35,435 nt of DNA, taken from the NCBI GenBank assembly GCA_017556895.1, contig JAFYLX010000029.1, positions 1 through 35,435 on the forward strand, read 5' to 3'. The DNA is from Bacillota bacterium (GTDB lineage: Bacteria > Bacillota_A > Clostridia > Peptostreptococcales > Anaerovoracaceae). Shown here one piece after another: positions 1-11,381 of the stretch; the stretch's first letter is position 1, and every line of letters starts with the position of its first letter. The notes beneath the pieces are model-generated. The model did not search any database. It saw nothing but the letters and a program-made list of their open reading frames with translations, and was not told where the DNA came from. The translations under genes were made by a program, and so were the position numbers.

Positions 1-1
1 T

Positions 2-1021
2 CCTAAATATAATTTTGAAAACTTCGTTGTTGGTAATAGCAATAAGTATGCACATGCTGCTGCCCTTGCCGTAGCTGAGTCTCCATCGGAAGCATATAAC
101 CCACTATTTATATATGGTGGATCTGGACTTGGTAAGACTCATCTTATGCATGCCATCGGTATTTACCTACTTGAGAATAATCAAGACTTAAACGTTCTAT
201 ATGTTTCATCTGAAATGTTTACTAACGAACTTATCAAAGCACTAAGAGAACATAAAATGAACGAATTTAAGTCAAAATACAGAAAAGTTGACGTATTGTT
301 AATAGACGATATTCAATTTTTAGAGGGAAAAGAAAACACACAGGAAGAATTTTTCCACACTTTCAACTCCCTATATGACTTAAATAAACAGATTATTATC
401 TCAAGTGATAGAGCACCTAATAAGTTAGTAAACTTAGAAGACAGACTTCGTTCACGTTTCCAGTGGAACTTAATTGCAGATATTCAGTCACCGGACTATG
501 AAACAAGAGTTGCAATTTTAGTTAAGAAAGCTGAAAATATGGGTATAGATATGGATGAAAATCCGGAATTCTATGACGTTGTGTGTCTAATAGCGGAAAA
601 GATTAAAGATAATATTAGAGAACTTGAAGGAGCACTTACTAGAGTAGTATCTTTCTCACAGCTTCTAAAAGAAAAGCCAGACAAAGCTTTCGCTAAAAGA
701 GTTCTAAAAGATATTCTTTCAGGATCAGAAGTTACAATAACTCCAGAAAAAGTTAAGAAGATTGTATGTAAGCACTACGGAATCAAGTTAGCTGATATGG
801 AATCTTCCAAGAAAACTAATAATATCGCATATCCAAGACAGATTGCTATGTATCTTGTAAGAGAATTAACAGATTATTCTTTCCCTAAAATAGGACAAAG
901 TTTTGGAGGAAAACATTATACTACTGTAATTCATGCCTGTGACAAAATTGAAAAAGATTTAAAGGCAGATAAGAACTTACGTGATATAATAGAACAAATT
1001 AAAGAAGAAATTAAAGAATAA
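2..1021 (+). CDS. dnaA: Chromosomal replication initiator DnaA, 5'-truncated by the window edge
   Basis: DnaA is the AAA+ ATPase that binds DnaA boxes and melts oriC. The frame is open from base 2 and gives 339 residues; family members have about 440-450, so roughly 105-110 residues (domains I and II) lie outside the window. Walker A is GGSGLGKT (fragment residues 39-46), where many relatives have Val at the third position. Walker B is VLLIDDIQ at about residue 100, followed by the sensor and lid region. Domain IV starts near residue 245 and carries [12 protein letters not shown] and then [11 protein letters not shown]. The usual signature is GGRDHTTV, so the Asp-His pair that reads bases in E. 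coli is His-Tyr here. The downstream gap holds consensus DnaA boxes, so binding is presumably kept. Identity is certain; the start is not visible. Confidence 0.98.
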   Translation, partial: PKYNFENFVVGNSNKYAHAAALAVAESPSEAYNPLFIYGGSGLGKTHLMHAIGIYLLENNQDLNVLYVSSEMFTNELIKALREHKMNEFKSKYRKVDVLLIDDIQFLEGKENTQEEFFHTFNSLYDLNKQIIISSDRAPNKLVNLEDRLRSRFQWNLIADIQSPDYETRVAILVKKAENMGIDMDENPEFYDVVCLIAEKIKDNIRELEGALTRVVSFSQLLKEKPDKAFAKRVLKDILSGSEVTITPEKVKKIVCKHYGIKLADMESSKKTNNIAYPRQIAMYLVRELTDYSFPKIGQSFGGKHYTTVIHACDKIEKDLKADKNLRDIIEQIKEEIKE

Positions 1022-1050
1022 TTTTTTAGTAATCAACATATGCTAAAAAG

Positions 1051-1203
1051 TTTTCCACATTATTATATTTTTATTAAATAGTTATCCATAAAGTTATCAA
1101 CAACTGTGAATAACTGAAAAATTAAGGGTTGTAGGACTTATCCACATATTTCATATGCCCTACTACTACTATTACTACCAATAAATATAATTAATAATTA
1201 ATA
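1051..1203 (+). other. oriC-like unwinding region between dnaA and dnaN
   Basis: The gap holds three consensus DnaA boxes: TTTTCCACA (1051-1059), TTATTCACA on the - strand (1105-1113) and TTATCCACA (1138-1146). Two boxes with one mismatch lie at 1082-1090 and 1094-1102. The last strong box is followed, after a short spacer ending in GCCC, by TAC-type triplets at 1161-1179 and then an almost pure A/T stretch at 1180-1203. This order (box, GC spacer, DnaA-trios, AT-rich DNA) matches the basal unwinding element of the B. subtilis dnaA-dnaN gap. A second box cluster upstream of dnaA, if present, is outside the window. Origin function is inferred. Confidence 0.9.
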
Positions 1204-1214
1204 CGGAGGATCCA

Positions 1215-2327
1215 ATGAAATTTTCTTGTAATCAGCAGACTTTAACAAAAGCTCTAAATATAGTTTCAAAGGCAGTTACAATTAGAACAACAATTCCTAT
1301 TCTAAAAGGTATTTTGCTAAAAATTGATAATAATGGTATTTTAACTATGTCAGCATCTGACTTAGATTTAAGCATCGAAAAGAAAATTAAGGTTGAAAAT
1401 AGTGAACCAGGTGAAATTGTAGTTTTATCTAAGTTATTTGGTGATATTATTAGAAAATTACCTGATGGTATTATTACAATTGAAGAAAACGACGGAAAAG
1501 TAAATATTAAATGTTCTAATTCAGAATTCAATATCATTGGATTACCTGCTGATGAGTTTCCTAACATCAACCCTACAGACGAAAACTCTGAAGAATTAGT
1601 ATTCAACAAAGAAATTCTTAAAGACATGATTAAGAAGACTTCTTTCTCTGCAAGTATCGATGAAAACAAAGGCGCAATGACAGGCGTTCTAGTTGAAATG
1701 GATGAAAATAGCTTAAACATGATCGCTATCGACGGTTTTAGAATGGCTATTGCTAGAGAACAGATGAAAAATAAGAAAAAGCAGAATATTATTATTCCTG
1801 CAAAGATTCTTAATGAAATCAGCAGAATCATTACTGAAAGCGAAATTGAAAGTGATGATGTTACAATGCTATTGAGCCCTAAAAAAGCAGTATTCATTAT
1901 GGATAACACAAAAGTAGTTATTAGATTACTTGAAGGTGAATTCATGAACTATAAGAGAATCATCCCTGCAGACAGTGCAACAAGAGTAGTATTAAATAAG
2001 CATGACTTCTTAGATAGTGTAGAAAGAGCTTCCCTACTTGCTAAAGTTGGTAAGAATAATCTAATTAAATTAGATATTAAGAATAATAATATTGAAATTA
2101 CATCAAAATCCGAAGAAGGTAATGTAAAAGAAGAAGTTATAGTATCTAAAGAAGGAAATGATTTAACAATCGGCTTTAACTCTAAGTATTTAATTGACGT
2201 ATTAAAAGTAATTGAAGATGAAAACGTTACTATGTTATTTAATACAAATGTAAGCCCTTGTTTAATAAAGCCTATCGATGGTAATTATTTCGAATACCTA
2301 GTATTACCTGTAAGAATCAGTCAGTAA
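1215..2327 (+). CDS. dnaN: DNA polymerase III beta subunit (sliding clamp)
   Basis: The protein is 370 residues, the normal size of the beta clamp, which forms a dimeric ring that tethers DNA polymerase III to DNA. The N-terminus MKFSCNQQTLTKALNIVSKA and the C-terminus EYLVLPVRISQ, which forms part of the partner-peptide pocket, are typical. The middle segment with IDGFRMAIA is also characteristic. The start is fixed by GGAGGA at 1205-1210, a few bases before the ATG. The gene follows the oriC-like region and is 10 bp from recF, so the two are almost certainly cotranscribed. Nothing is unusual in it. Confidence 0.98.
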   Translation: MKFSCNQQTLTKALNIVSKAVTIRTTIPILKGILLKIDNNGILTMSASDLDLSIEKKIKVENSEPGEIVVLSKLFGDIIRKLPDGIITIEENDGKVNIKCSNSEFNIIGLPADEFPNINPTDENSEELVFNKEILKDMIKKTSFSASIDENKGAMTGVLVEMDENSLNMIAIDGFRMAIAREQMKNKKKQNIIIPAKILNEISRIITESEIESDDVTMLLSPKKAVFIMDNTKVVIRLLEGEFMNYKRIIPADSATRVVLNKHDFLDSVERASLLAKVGKNNLIKLDIKNNNIEITSKSEEGNVKEEVIVSKEGNDLTIGFNSKYLIDVLKVIEDENVTMLFNTNVSPCLIKPIDGNYFEYLVLPVRISQ

Positions 2328-2337
2328 TTAAAATATA

Positions 2338-3423
2338 ATGTACATTGAAGAAATAGAATTAAAAAATTTCAGAAATTATGATGAATTACATCTGGAATTT
2401 AATAAAAATGTAAACTTCATAATAGGAAATAATGCTCAAGGTAAGACTAATCTTCTTGAGAGTATTTTTATGTCTTCGATTGGTAAATCTTTTAGAACTT
2501 CTAAAGATTCAGACATGATAATGTTTGATAAAGATTTCTGCAAGATAAAAGTAAAAGCACAGAAAGAATACTTCCCTATCGAAGTAGAAATTTTATTAAA
2601 AAAAGACCAAGGTAAGAATATAAAAGTTGATGGTGTTAATGTAACTAAGACTTCTGATTTATTAGAGAATATATATATAGTAATATTTTCTCCGGAAGAT
2701 CTAAAAATTGTCAAAGATGAACCTGAAAAAAGAAGAAAATTTATAGACAGAGAATTATGTATTCTAAAACCTTCTTACTACAATAATCTAAGTAACTATA
2801 AAAAAGTTCTGCAGCAGAGAAATACTTATCTAAAAGAAAAAAATGTAGATCCTTCGGTCTTAGATATTTGGGACATGCAGCTTTCTCACTATGGAGCTAA
2901 GATTATAGAAGAAAGAAAGATTTTCATTGAGAAGATAAATAAAATAAGTAATAAAATTCATACAAATATTACTAATGGTAGAGAAAATCTTAAAATTGAA
3001 TATGATCCAAATGTTAAATACGAAGATAATTTAGAAAATAAGTTGTATAATTCTCTAAAAAAATCCTTCGATAACGATTATAGACTAAGAACTACTACAA
3101 TTGGTCCTCATAGAGATGATATTCAGTTTTTCATAGATGAAATAAATGTTAGAAACTTTGGATCCCAAGGACAGCAGCGAACAGCTGCCCTATCTCTAAA
3201 GTTAGCCGAATTAAATTTAATAAAAGAAGAGTCCGGCGAAAGTGCAATTCTTTTATTAGACGATGTAATGTCAGAACTTGACGCCACGCGCCAAGAATTT
3301 TTAATAAAAAGCCTTTCAGATATACAGCTTTTTATTACTACAACTGAAATTACAGATGCTTTAAAGGAAGTAATAGAAAAAAGTAAAATATACACAGTTA
3401 ATAAAGGAACTGTAAAGCTCTAA
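2338..3423 (+). CDS. recF: DNA replication and repair protein RecF
   Basis: RecF is an SMC-like ATPase that helps load RecA at single-strand gaps. The 361-residue protein has Walker A GNNAQGKTNLLE (near residue 30), the ABC signature region FGSQGQQRTAALSLKLAE (near residue 275) and Walker B AILLLDDVMSELD (near residue 302), in the normal order and spacing. The ATG lies 10 bp after the dnaN stop with only a weak ribosome-binding site, consistent with coupling. The small S4-domain gene (yaaA) that separates dnaN and recF in many Firmicutes is absent. The stop codon lies inside the stem of a terminator. Confidence 0.97.
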   Translation: MYIEEIELKNFRNYDELHLEFNKNVNFIIGNNAQGKTNLLESIFMSSIGKSFRTSKDSDMIMFDKDFCKIKVKAQKEYFPIEVEILLKKDQGKNIKVDGVNVTKTSDLLENIYIVIFSPEDLKIVKDEPEKRRKFIDRELCILKPSYYNNLSNYKKVLQQRNTYLKEKNVDPSVLDIWDMQLSHYGAKIIEERKIFIEKINKISNKIHTNITNGRENLKIEYDPNVKYEDNLENKLYNSLKKSFDNDYRLRTTTIGPHRDDIQFFIDEINVRNFGSQGQQRTAALSLKLAELNLIKEESGESAILLLDDVMSELDATRQEFLIKSLSDIQLFITTTEITDALKEVIEKSKIYTVNKGTVKL

Positions 3424-3463
3424 AATCACTATACATATATCAGTGATTTTTAGAGCTTTTTTA
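3414..3463 (+). terminator. Rho-independent terminator after recF
   Basis: A stem of about 16 bp pairs 3414-3430 with 3442-3459 with one bulged T and an 11-nt AT-rich loop, followed by a T run. The left arm contains the recF stop codon, so the dnaA-dnaN-recF transcript ends directly after the gene. Confidence 0.88.
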
Positions 3464-3530
3464 GTATTAAAATGTCGGTTTTCGCGAGGTTTTATAAAAA
3501 ATAAAACAAAACTTTCAAAATAATAAAAAG

Positions 3531-3561
3531 TTGTGCAAAAACGAGAAATTTATGCTATACT
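3531..3561 (+). promoter_or_regulatory. Promoter of gyrBA (extended -10)
   Basis: TGC precedes TATACT (-10 at 3556-3561), giving an extended -10 element. TTGTGC at 3531-3536 is a possible -35 at a long 19-bp spacing. The site lies between the recF terminator and gyrB, so the gyrase genes have their own start. Confidence 0.6.
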
Positions 3562-3568
3562 GTAAGTT

Positions 3569-3591
3569 GGTAATTTATCTAATAAATTACC
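3569..3591. promoter_or_regulatory. Perfect inverted repeat in the gyrB leader
   Basis: GGTAATTTAT and ATAAATTACC are perfect 10-bp complementary arms around a CTA centre, starting 8 bp after the -10 box. It sits at or just after the expected transcription start, so it is either a dimeric-regulator operator or a 5' mRNA hairpin. It is not followed by a T run, so it is not a terminator. Confidence 0.6.
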
Positions 3592-3596
3592 CCTAA

Positions 3597-5561
<1,965 letters not shown>

Positions 5562-5583
5562 GGAAGGAGGGCTATAGTAAAAA

Positions 5584-8079
5584 ATGGCTACATTTTTAGA
5601 AGATCAGAAGCTGATTCAGCATGAAATCAGCGATGAAATGCAAAATTCATATATCGACTATGCCATGTCAGTTATCGTAGGCCGTGCCCTTCCTGATGTA
5701 AGAGACGGTCTTAAGCCGGTACACAGAAGAATTCTTTACGGTATGTCCGGATTAGGTGTTACACCAGACAAACCTCACAAGAAGTCAGCCCGTATCGTCG
5801 GTGAAGTAATGGGTAAATATCACCCTCATGGTGACTCATCTATCTACGATGCTATGGTTAGACTGGCACAGCCATTCAACACACATTACCCTCTTGTTGA
5901 CGGACACGGTAACTTCGGTTCCGTAGACGGCGACGGCGCAGCGGCAATGCGTTATACAGAAGCAAGAATGACACCTCTAGCATTACAGATGCTTAGAGAT
6001 CTTGAAAAAGATACAGTAGATTTCATGGCAAACTTCGATGGCGAAGAAAAAGAACCTGTAGTATTACCTGCTAGAATCCCTAACCTACTAGTTAACGGTT
6101 CTAACGGTATCGCTGTAGGTATGGCGACATCAATTCCACCACACAACCTAAGTGAAGTAATAGATGCTTGCGTTAAGTTAATCGATGAGCCTGAATCAAC
6201 AGTTGAAGACTTAATTAAGATTGTTAAGGGTCCTGACTTCCCTACTGGCGCTGTTATCATGGGTAAGAATCCTATGAGAGAGGCATACAGAACTGGTCAG
6301 GGTAAAGTTGTTGTTAGAGCCGTAACTGAAATCGAAGAAGCAGCTCGTGGAAAACAGCAGATTATCGTAACAGAAATTCCTTATCAGGTTAACAAGGCAA
6401 GACTAATCGAAAAGATTGCTGATCTAGTTAACGATAAGAAAATTGAAGGCATCACAGACCTTCGTGACGAATCTAACCGTAAAGGTATGAGAATCGTTAT
6501 CGAACTAAAGAGAGATGCTAATCCAAATATAATCCTAAATAGACTATATAAGCATACTCAGATGCAGGATAGCTTCTCAATGATTATGCTTGCCCTAGTA
6601 GACGGAAGACCAAAGATCTTAAATCTTCACCAGATGCTTTCTGAATATCTAAAGCATCAGAAGGAAGTAGTTACTAGAAGAACTATTTACGATAAGAAAA
6701 AAGCAGAAGCTAGAGCACATATTTTAGAAGGTTATCTAATTGCTCTTGATAATATCGATGAAATCATCAAAATCATCAGAAGCAGCTATAATGATGCCAA
6801 GGAAAAGTTAATGGAAAGATTCACACTTTCTGAAATCCAGGCTCAGGCTATCTTAGATATGCAGCTTCGTAGATTACAGGGTTTAGAAAAAGAGAAGATT
6901 CAGAACGAATACGACGAACTTCTTAAGAAAATCGCCTACTACGCACAGCTACTTGCTGACGAAAAGATGTTAATGGGAGTTATCAAAGATGAACTTCTTG
7001 AAATCAAGGACAAATGGGGAGACAAGAGAAAAACTAAGATTAAGGCCGATGCACAGGAAATCGACGAAGAGGACTTAATAGAAGAAGAAAAGGTATGTAT
7101 TACCCTTTCCCACCTTGGTTATGTTAAGAGAGTTCCGGTAGACACATATAAGGCACAGAAGCGTGGCGGCAAGGGTATCACTGCTCTAACTACTCGTGAA
7201 AACGACTTCGTTAAGAACATGATTATCACTTCAACTCACGATTATCTGATGTTCTTCACTAATACAGGTAAGGCTCATAGAATTAAGGCATACGAAATTC
7301 CAGAAGCAACAAGAACGGCTAAGGGAACTCCTGTAGTTAACTTCCTTAACCTTCTTCAAAGAGAAAGAGTTACAGCAGTTATTCCTATCAAAGAATTTGC
7401 TGAAGATAAGTTCTTAATCGGCGTTACTAAGGACGGTATCATCAAGAAGACTGCCCTTTCCAACTTCGATACAAACAGAAAGACTGGCCTAATCGCTATG
7501 AATCTTAAGGACGGCGACGAACTTATCGGAATCAAGCAGACTACAGGTAACAATAACGTTATCATTGTTACTAAACATGGTAAGTGTATCTGCTTCTCAG
7601 AAGAAGACGTTAGACCTATGGGAAGAATTGCCGGCGGCGTAAGAGCTATCAAGCTTGAAAAGGATGACGAAGTTGTTTCAATGGAACTTGTAGAACCTGG
7701 CCAGGAACTTCTAGTAGTAACTCAGAAGGGCTTTGGTAAGAGAACTAAGGTTGAAGAATACAAGATTCAGGTAAGAGGCGGCAAGGGTCTATTAACTTAC
7801 GACAAGGCTAAGTTCAAGAAGACAGGCGAATTAGTAGGTGCAATCGTTGTAGACGATGAAGACGATGTTATGCTAATCAATTCCGATGGTATTATCATCA
7901 GAATGGAAGCCAAGGAAATCTCAAAACTTGGAAGAGCGACTCAGGGCGTTAAGATCATGAATGTAAAGGAAGATACTAATATCATCTCTTTAGCTAAGGT
8001 TGCACGTCAGGACGAACTTGAAAAAGAAATTAAAGAAGAATTAGAGCCAAAAGAAGGCGAACAGCTAGAATTAAAATAA
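5584..8079 (+). CDS. gyrA: DNA gyrase subunit A
   Basis: GyrA breaks and rejoins DNA through a tyrosine and wraps it with its C-terminal beta-pinwheel. The 831-residue protein has the catalytic tyrosine in [10 protein letters not shown] (near residue 123). The quinolone region reads [17 protein letters not shown], with the susceptible-type Ser and Asp both present. The GyrA box at the start of the pinwheel is QKRGGKG, one substitution from the common QRRGGKG, which supports gyrase over topoisomerase IV. A second RGGKG occurs in a later blade. AAGGAAGGAGGG precedes the start. The acidic, Glu-rich tail is ordinary. Confidence 0.98.
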   Translation: MATFLEDQKLIQHEISDEMQNSYIDYAMSVIVGRALPDVRDGLKPVHRRILYGMSGLGVTPDKPHKKSARIVGEVMGKYHPHGDSSIYDAMVRLAQPFNTHYPLVDGHGNFGSVDGDGAAAMRYTEARMTPLALQMLRDLEKDTVDFMANFDGEEKEPVVLPARIPNLLVNGSNGIAVGMATSIPPHNLSEVIDACVKLIDEPESTVEDLIKIVKGPDFPTGAVIMGKNPMREAYRTGQGKVVVRAVTEIEEAARGKQQIIVTEIPYQVNKARLIEKIADLVNDKKIEGITDLRDESNRKGMRIVIELKRDANPNIILNRLYKHTQMQDSFSMIMLALVDGRPKILNLHQMLSEYLKHQKEVVTRRTIYDKKKAEARAHILEGYLIALDNIDEIIKIIRSSYNDAKEKLMERFTLSEIQAQAILDMQLRRLQGLEKEKIQNEYDELLKKIAYYAQLLADEKMLMGVIKDELLEIKDKWGDKRKTKIKADAQEIDEEDLIEEEKVCITLSHLGYVKRVPVDTYKAQKRGGKGITALTTRENDFVKNMIITSTHDYLMFFTNTGKAHRIKAYEIPEATRTAKGTPVVNFLNLLQRERVTAVIPIKEFAEDKFLIGVTKDGIIKKTALSNFDTNRKTGLIAMNLKDGDELIGIKQTTGNNNVIIVTKHGKCICFSEEDVRPMGRIAGGVRAIKLEKDDEVVSMELVEPGQELLVVTQKGFGKRTKVEEYKIQVRGGKGLLTYDKAKFKKTGELVGAIVVDDEDDVMLINSDGIIIRMEAKEISKLGRATQGVKIMNVKEDTNIISLAKVARQDELEKEIKEELEPKEGEQLELK

Positions 8080-8097
8080 ATCAAAGGAGGCCAAATT

Positions 8098-8499
8098 ATG
8101 GCAGATAAATTAACCTTTGTAATCCCAGGAAAACCGGAGTACATCACAATGGTTAGACTGGCGGTTGGATCTGCAGCTGATAACGCAGGATTTGATATCG
8201 AACAGATTGAAGATATCAAGAATGCTGTTGGAGAAGCGTGTAAGAATATCTGCTGCCACGGTTCAGACGGCTGGGCAGAAGAATTCCAAGTGGAATGTTT
8301 AATCGATGACGAAAAAATGGAAATCTACGTTAAGGACAAGAGTACAGCACATAGCGTAAAGAAACTTTACAAACCTTGTATGGACTGCCCTAACGAAGGA
8401 GACCTAGCTCTTTATGTAATTACAACTTTAATGGATAAGTTAGAAATCATTAAAGAAGAAAATTGCAAGAATACTATTAAGATGGTAAAGGTAAAGTAA
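8098..8499 (+). CDS. RsbW/SpoIIAB-like anti-sigma factor, Cys-rich
   Basis: This 133-residue protein belongs to the GHKL-type anti-sigma factors that hold SigB/SigF-family sigma factors and phosphorylate an anti-anti-sigma partner. The N-terminal VIPGKPEYITMVRLAVG and the N-box region EDIKNAVGEACKNICCHG align well with RsbW. The ATP-contact glycines are poor: the segment after the strand IYVKD reads DKSTAH in place of the usual D-x-G, and GGLGLYL of RsbW is GDLALYV. Seven cysteines, including a CC pair and CMDC, are unusual. The stop overlaps the sigma gene start by 1 bp (TAATG), so the two are translationally coupled. No RsbV-like gene is next to it. Its signal is unknown. Confidence 0.85.
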   Translation: MADKLTFVIPGKPEYITMVRLAVGSAADNAGFDIEQIEDIKNAVGEACKNICCHGSDGWAEEFQVECLIDDEKMEIYVKDKSTAHSVKKLYKPCMDCPNEGDLALYVITTLMDKLEIIKEENCKNTIKMVKVK

Positions 8500-9230
8500 T
8501 GAACACAGAATTATTCAACCAATATCAATCTAATCCTAGCATCGAGCTAAGAAATCAGATTGTAGAAGATTATCTTTACATGGTTGATATCCTTATCAGA
8601 AAATATCTTGGTAAAGGCGTCGATTACGACGACCTTTATCAGGTTGGAGCACTAGCTTTAGTTTCTGCAGTTGAAAGATTTGATGTTTCTAAGGGATTTG
8701 ATTTTAAGAGCTTTGCTACTCCTACTATTCTAGGCGAAATTAAAAAATACTTCCGTGATAAACAATGGAGCCTAAAAGTCCCTAGAAGAATCAAAGAAAT
8801 TGCAACTAAAGTACAAGAAGTAAAAAGTGAACTTACTGTTAAGCTTGGAAAAACTCCAACTATCGAAGAAATATCTGAAGCAACTGGATTTAGCCATGAA
8901 CAAATTATGCAAGCTATGGAAAGCTTCAAAGCTTACGGTACTTACTCTTTGGAAAGCGCAGCGACAACAAATGAGGATTCAGATGAAAATCCTCTAGAAA
9001 GATACATCGGTTTCGAAGATACAGGATATGAAAGAATCGAAATCAATGAAATAATCACAAATGTGCTTAACCGATTCAGTGAGAGTTACAGATTCATATT
9101 TAAAGAAAGATTCATCGAAAACAAGTCCCAGAGCGCAATTGCTCAGGCTCTTGGTGTTTCACAGATGACTGTTTCTCGTGCAGAAAAAGCAATTATAGAA
9201 GAATTTAAAAAAGAAGTTAAATACAATTAG
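8499..9230 (+). CDS. SigB/SigF/SigG-family RNA polymerase sigma factor
   Basis: The 243-residue protein has region 2 with DYDDLYQVGALALVSAVERF and FDFKSFATPTILGEIKKYFR, region 3 with KVPRRIKEIATKV, and a region 4 helix-turn-helix SQSAIAQALGVSQMTVSRAE. Region 1.1 is absent, as in alternative sigma factors. Coupling to the upstream anti-sigma gene indicates control by partner binding. It could be a SigB-type stress factor or a sporulation factor of the SigF type. The missing spoIIAA and the position between gyrA and trpS favour a vegetative role, but that is inference. The family call is firm; the regulon cannot be read here. Confidence 0.9.
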   Translation: MNTELFNQYQSNPSIELRNQIVEDYLYMVDILIRKYLGKGVDYDDLYQVGALALVSAVERFDVSKGFDFKSFATPTILGEIKKYFRDKQWSLKVPRRIKEIATKVQEVKSELTVKLGKTPTIEEISEATGFSHEQIMQAMESFKAYGTYSLESAATTNEDSDENPLERYIGFEDTGYERIEINEIITNVLNRFSESYRFIFKERFIENKSQSAIAQALGVSQMTVSRAEKAIIEEFKKEVKYN

Positions 9231-9253
9231 ACAAAGAAAGAAGGTATTTTCCA

Positions 9254-10234
9254 ATGAAAAGAGTATTTTCAGGCGTACAGCCTACAGGAAATATCCATTT
9301 AGGTAACTATTTAGGAGCACTTAAGCAGTTCGTTGAGCTTCAGGATGACCACGAATGTATCTACTGCATCGTTGACATGCACGCAATTACAGTTCCGCAG
9401 GACCCAAAGGCTCTAAAGGAACACATCTTAGACGTAGCAGCATTATACCTAGCGGTAGGTGTTGACCCTAAGAAGTCCATCGTATTCGTACAGTCAGACG
9501 TACCTGGACATGCTGAATTAAACTGGGTATTAACTTGTAACTCCTACACAGGCGAATTATCCAGAATGACTCAGTTTAAGGATAAGAGCAAGAACAAGGA
9601 ATCCGCGCCAACAGGTCTATTCACATACCCTGTTCTAATGGCAGCTGACATCCTTTTATATGATACAGACGTTGTTCCTGTTGGTAACGACCAGAAGCAG
9701 CATATCGAACTTTGCAGAGATATCGCTGGCAGAATCAACAGCAAGTATCCTAAGACTTTCGTAATGCCAGACGGTAGATTCCTAAAGGCAGGCGCAAGAA
9801 TAATGGCTCTTGATGATCCTACAAAGAAGATGAGTAAGAGTGCAGAAAACATCCACTCAAGAATCTCCCTTCTTGACGAACCATCAAAGATTAAGAAGTC
9901 TATCATGAAGGCAACTACTGACTCCGAAGGTGTTGTACGTTTCGACGTTGAAAACAAGCCAGGTATCAGTAACCTACTTAATATTTACAGTGTTCTTTCA
10001 GGAGAATCCATCGAAGATCTTGAAAAGAAATATGAAGGCAAAGGCTACGGTGACTTCAAGAAGGATCTTGTTGAAGTTACAGTTAATGCCCTTGCACCAA
10101 TCAAGGAAAGATACGAAGAAATCAGACATTCTCAGGAACTTCTTGACATCCTAGCAGAAGGCGCAGTTAAGGCTGACGCAATCGCGCAGAATACAATGAA
10201 GAGAGTTAAGAAGAACTTCGGACTAGGACTATAA
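9254..10234 (+). CDS. trpS: Tryptophanyl-tRNA synthetase
   Basis: TrpRS charges tRNA-Trp in the cytoplasm. The 326-residue protein has the class I features PTGNIHLGNYLGAL (HIGH-type motif, residues 11-24) and KKMSKSAENIHSR (KMSKS, near residue 196). The segment TGLFTYPVLMAADILLYD and the phrase VPVGNDQKQHIELCRDIA are also typical of TrpRS. Only 23 bp separate it from the sigma gene, with AAGAAGG upstream of the ATG. There is no room for a T-box leader, so it is probably read from the gyrase or sigma transcript. A strong terminator follows. Confidence 0.98.
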   Translation: MKRVFSGVQPTGNIHLGNYLGALKQFVELQDDHECIYCIVDMHAITVPQDPKALKEHILDVAALYLAVGVDPKKSIVFVQSDVPGHAELNWVLTCNSYTGELSRMTQFKDKSKNKESAPTGLFTYPVLMAADILLYDTDVVPVGNDQKQHIELCRDIAGRINSKYPKTFVMPDGRFLKAGARIMALDDPTKKMSKSAENIHSRISLLDEPSKIKKSIMKATTDSEGVVRFDVENKPGISNLLNIYSVLSGESIEDLEKKYEGKGYGDFKKDLVEVTVNALAPIKERYEEIRHSQELLDILAEGAVKADAIAQNTMKRVKKNFGLGL

Positions 10235-10251
10235 TCACAAGCGCAAAAACT

Positions 10252-10285
10252 AACCCAGCTTTATTTGAAGCTGGGTTGTTTTAGG
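10252..10285 (+). terminator. Rho-independent terminator after trpS
   Basis: AACCCAGCTT (10252-10261) and AAGCTGGGTT (10268-10277) form a perfect 10-bp stem with a 6-nt loop, followed by GTTTT. It closes the + strand block. Confidence 0.88.
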
Positions 10286-10335
10286 GTATTTGCACAGGAT
10301 GGTGGGCTAGAATTTGGTGGGCTGAGATGGTGGTC

Positions 10336-11215
10336 TGCAGTGGTCAACTAAAACTGGACACGAAAATGTGGGATATTGTACATTAAAGAAGAACTAATGA
10401 AGGCCAAAATCAGAGAAGCACGATTAAAAAAAGGATATCTAGTGAAAGGAGTTTTTACTATTGGAAAAACAGACTGAACAATCCTTCAGCTAGGACCAAA
10501 ACGTTTAGATACAGGTCTGATTGTATCTGATGCCTATTCCCACAAATGCTGCAAAACTGCAGGTATTAAAAGCAAATCCAAGCATTACAAATACAAGAAG
10601 CCCGGTCCACCTTACAAGGTGTATCCTAATCTCCTTTTGTCCGAATTAAATGTAACTGGTCCTATTCAATGCATAGTAAGTGATATGACTGCTTTCTACG
10701 TAAAGGGGATATATTACGAATTGACAATATATATGGATTTATGGAACAACGAAATCATAAGCCATTCATTGTCATCCAAACGTGGTGACCGGATGACATA
10801 CATAAGTGGTCTTCAAAATGTAATAGAATTAAAGAAAAATATCCGGAGTTCAAGACAGTTCTTCATTCAGATCAGGGCTCCGTATATACATCTAAAGCTT
10901 TCAACGAATTATTACCGGCTTACAACATCATCAGATCTATGTCCAGAGGGGTACACCTACCGACAATGGAGCAATGGAATCAATCAATAGCTGGATCAAA
11001 GCAGAGATATTTACAGACTTCCATATTACTGATAACGAGGACATCCAAAGCGATGTATCTCAATATATTAAATTCTTTAACGAAGAAAGACCCGCATACT
11101 CTCTGAACTACTTAACACCTAAGCAGTTCAGAGAACAGTATGAACAGGTCTAAAAGTTATGACTTAAATGTTCAATTTTTTATTTGTGCGTGTCCAAAAA
11201 ACGTTGACTAGTGCA
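10336..11215 (+). mobile_element. Decayed IS3-family insertion sequence
   Basis: The ends are related inverted repeats: TGCAGTGGTCAAC with TGGACAC (10336-10361), and its counterpart TGCACTAGTCAAC with TGGACAC on the - strand (11190-11215). They differ mainly in the 6 bases between the two blocks. The distance between ends is 880 bp, shorter than a full IS3-family element (about 1.2-1.5 kb), so the orfA part and the start of orfB appear deleted. No clear target duplication is seen at the edges. The gap between trpS and dltD is otherwise non-coding; 11216-11381 shows only AT-rich sequence with a weak hairpin near 11338-11357. Confidence 0.8.
10397..11153 (+). pseudogene. IS3-family OrfB transposase remnant with several frameshifts
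   Basis: Pieces of a DDE transposase (rve domain) are readable in different frames. An N-terminal piece reads YYWKNRLNNPSARTK. A longer open piece (10619-10990) contains CIVSDMTAFYVKG with the first catalytic Asp, then the strand IYMDLWNNEIISHS. After a frameshift near 10830 the reading continues as FKTVLHSDQGSVYTSKAF with the second Asp (codon at about 10869). A further 1-nt change near 10948 must be bridged to reach NGAMESINSWIKAEIF with the catalytic Glu, ending in LNYLTPKQFREQYEQV and TAA at 11151. All three catalytic residues can still be seen, but no single frame is intact, so it is inactive. Confidence 0.85.
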
Positions 11216-11381
11216 CATATTGTATTAAAGGAATTATGTTATCTTTTTCGCTATTTAAAACTCTGCATATGTAAAATTAGGTGTTTCTGAACCCATTCCA
11301 AAGATAATGTATATATATAAGATTAAAAACAAGAAGTAAAATATTAATGTATATTTTAAATAATCGTTGTTTATGAAAGAC

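Noticed and set aside
1232..1945. Long open frame antisense to dnaN (237 codons)
   Set aside because: It lies wholly within dnaN on the other strand, has no ribosome-binding site or family match, and reads as hydrophobic low-complexity shadow.
9231..9253. T-box leader before trpS
   Set aside because: Only 23 bp separate trpS from the sigma gene; there is no space for a T-box, and no T-box sequence is visible.
10619..10990. Intact small gene of 123 codons in the IS region
   Set aside because: It is the middle of a frameshifted IS3-type transposase; the matching sequence continues in other frames on both sides.
11338..11357. AT-rich hairpin as a dltD terminator
   Set aside because: The 7-bp stem is all A/T and lacks a distinct T run, so it is too weak to call.
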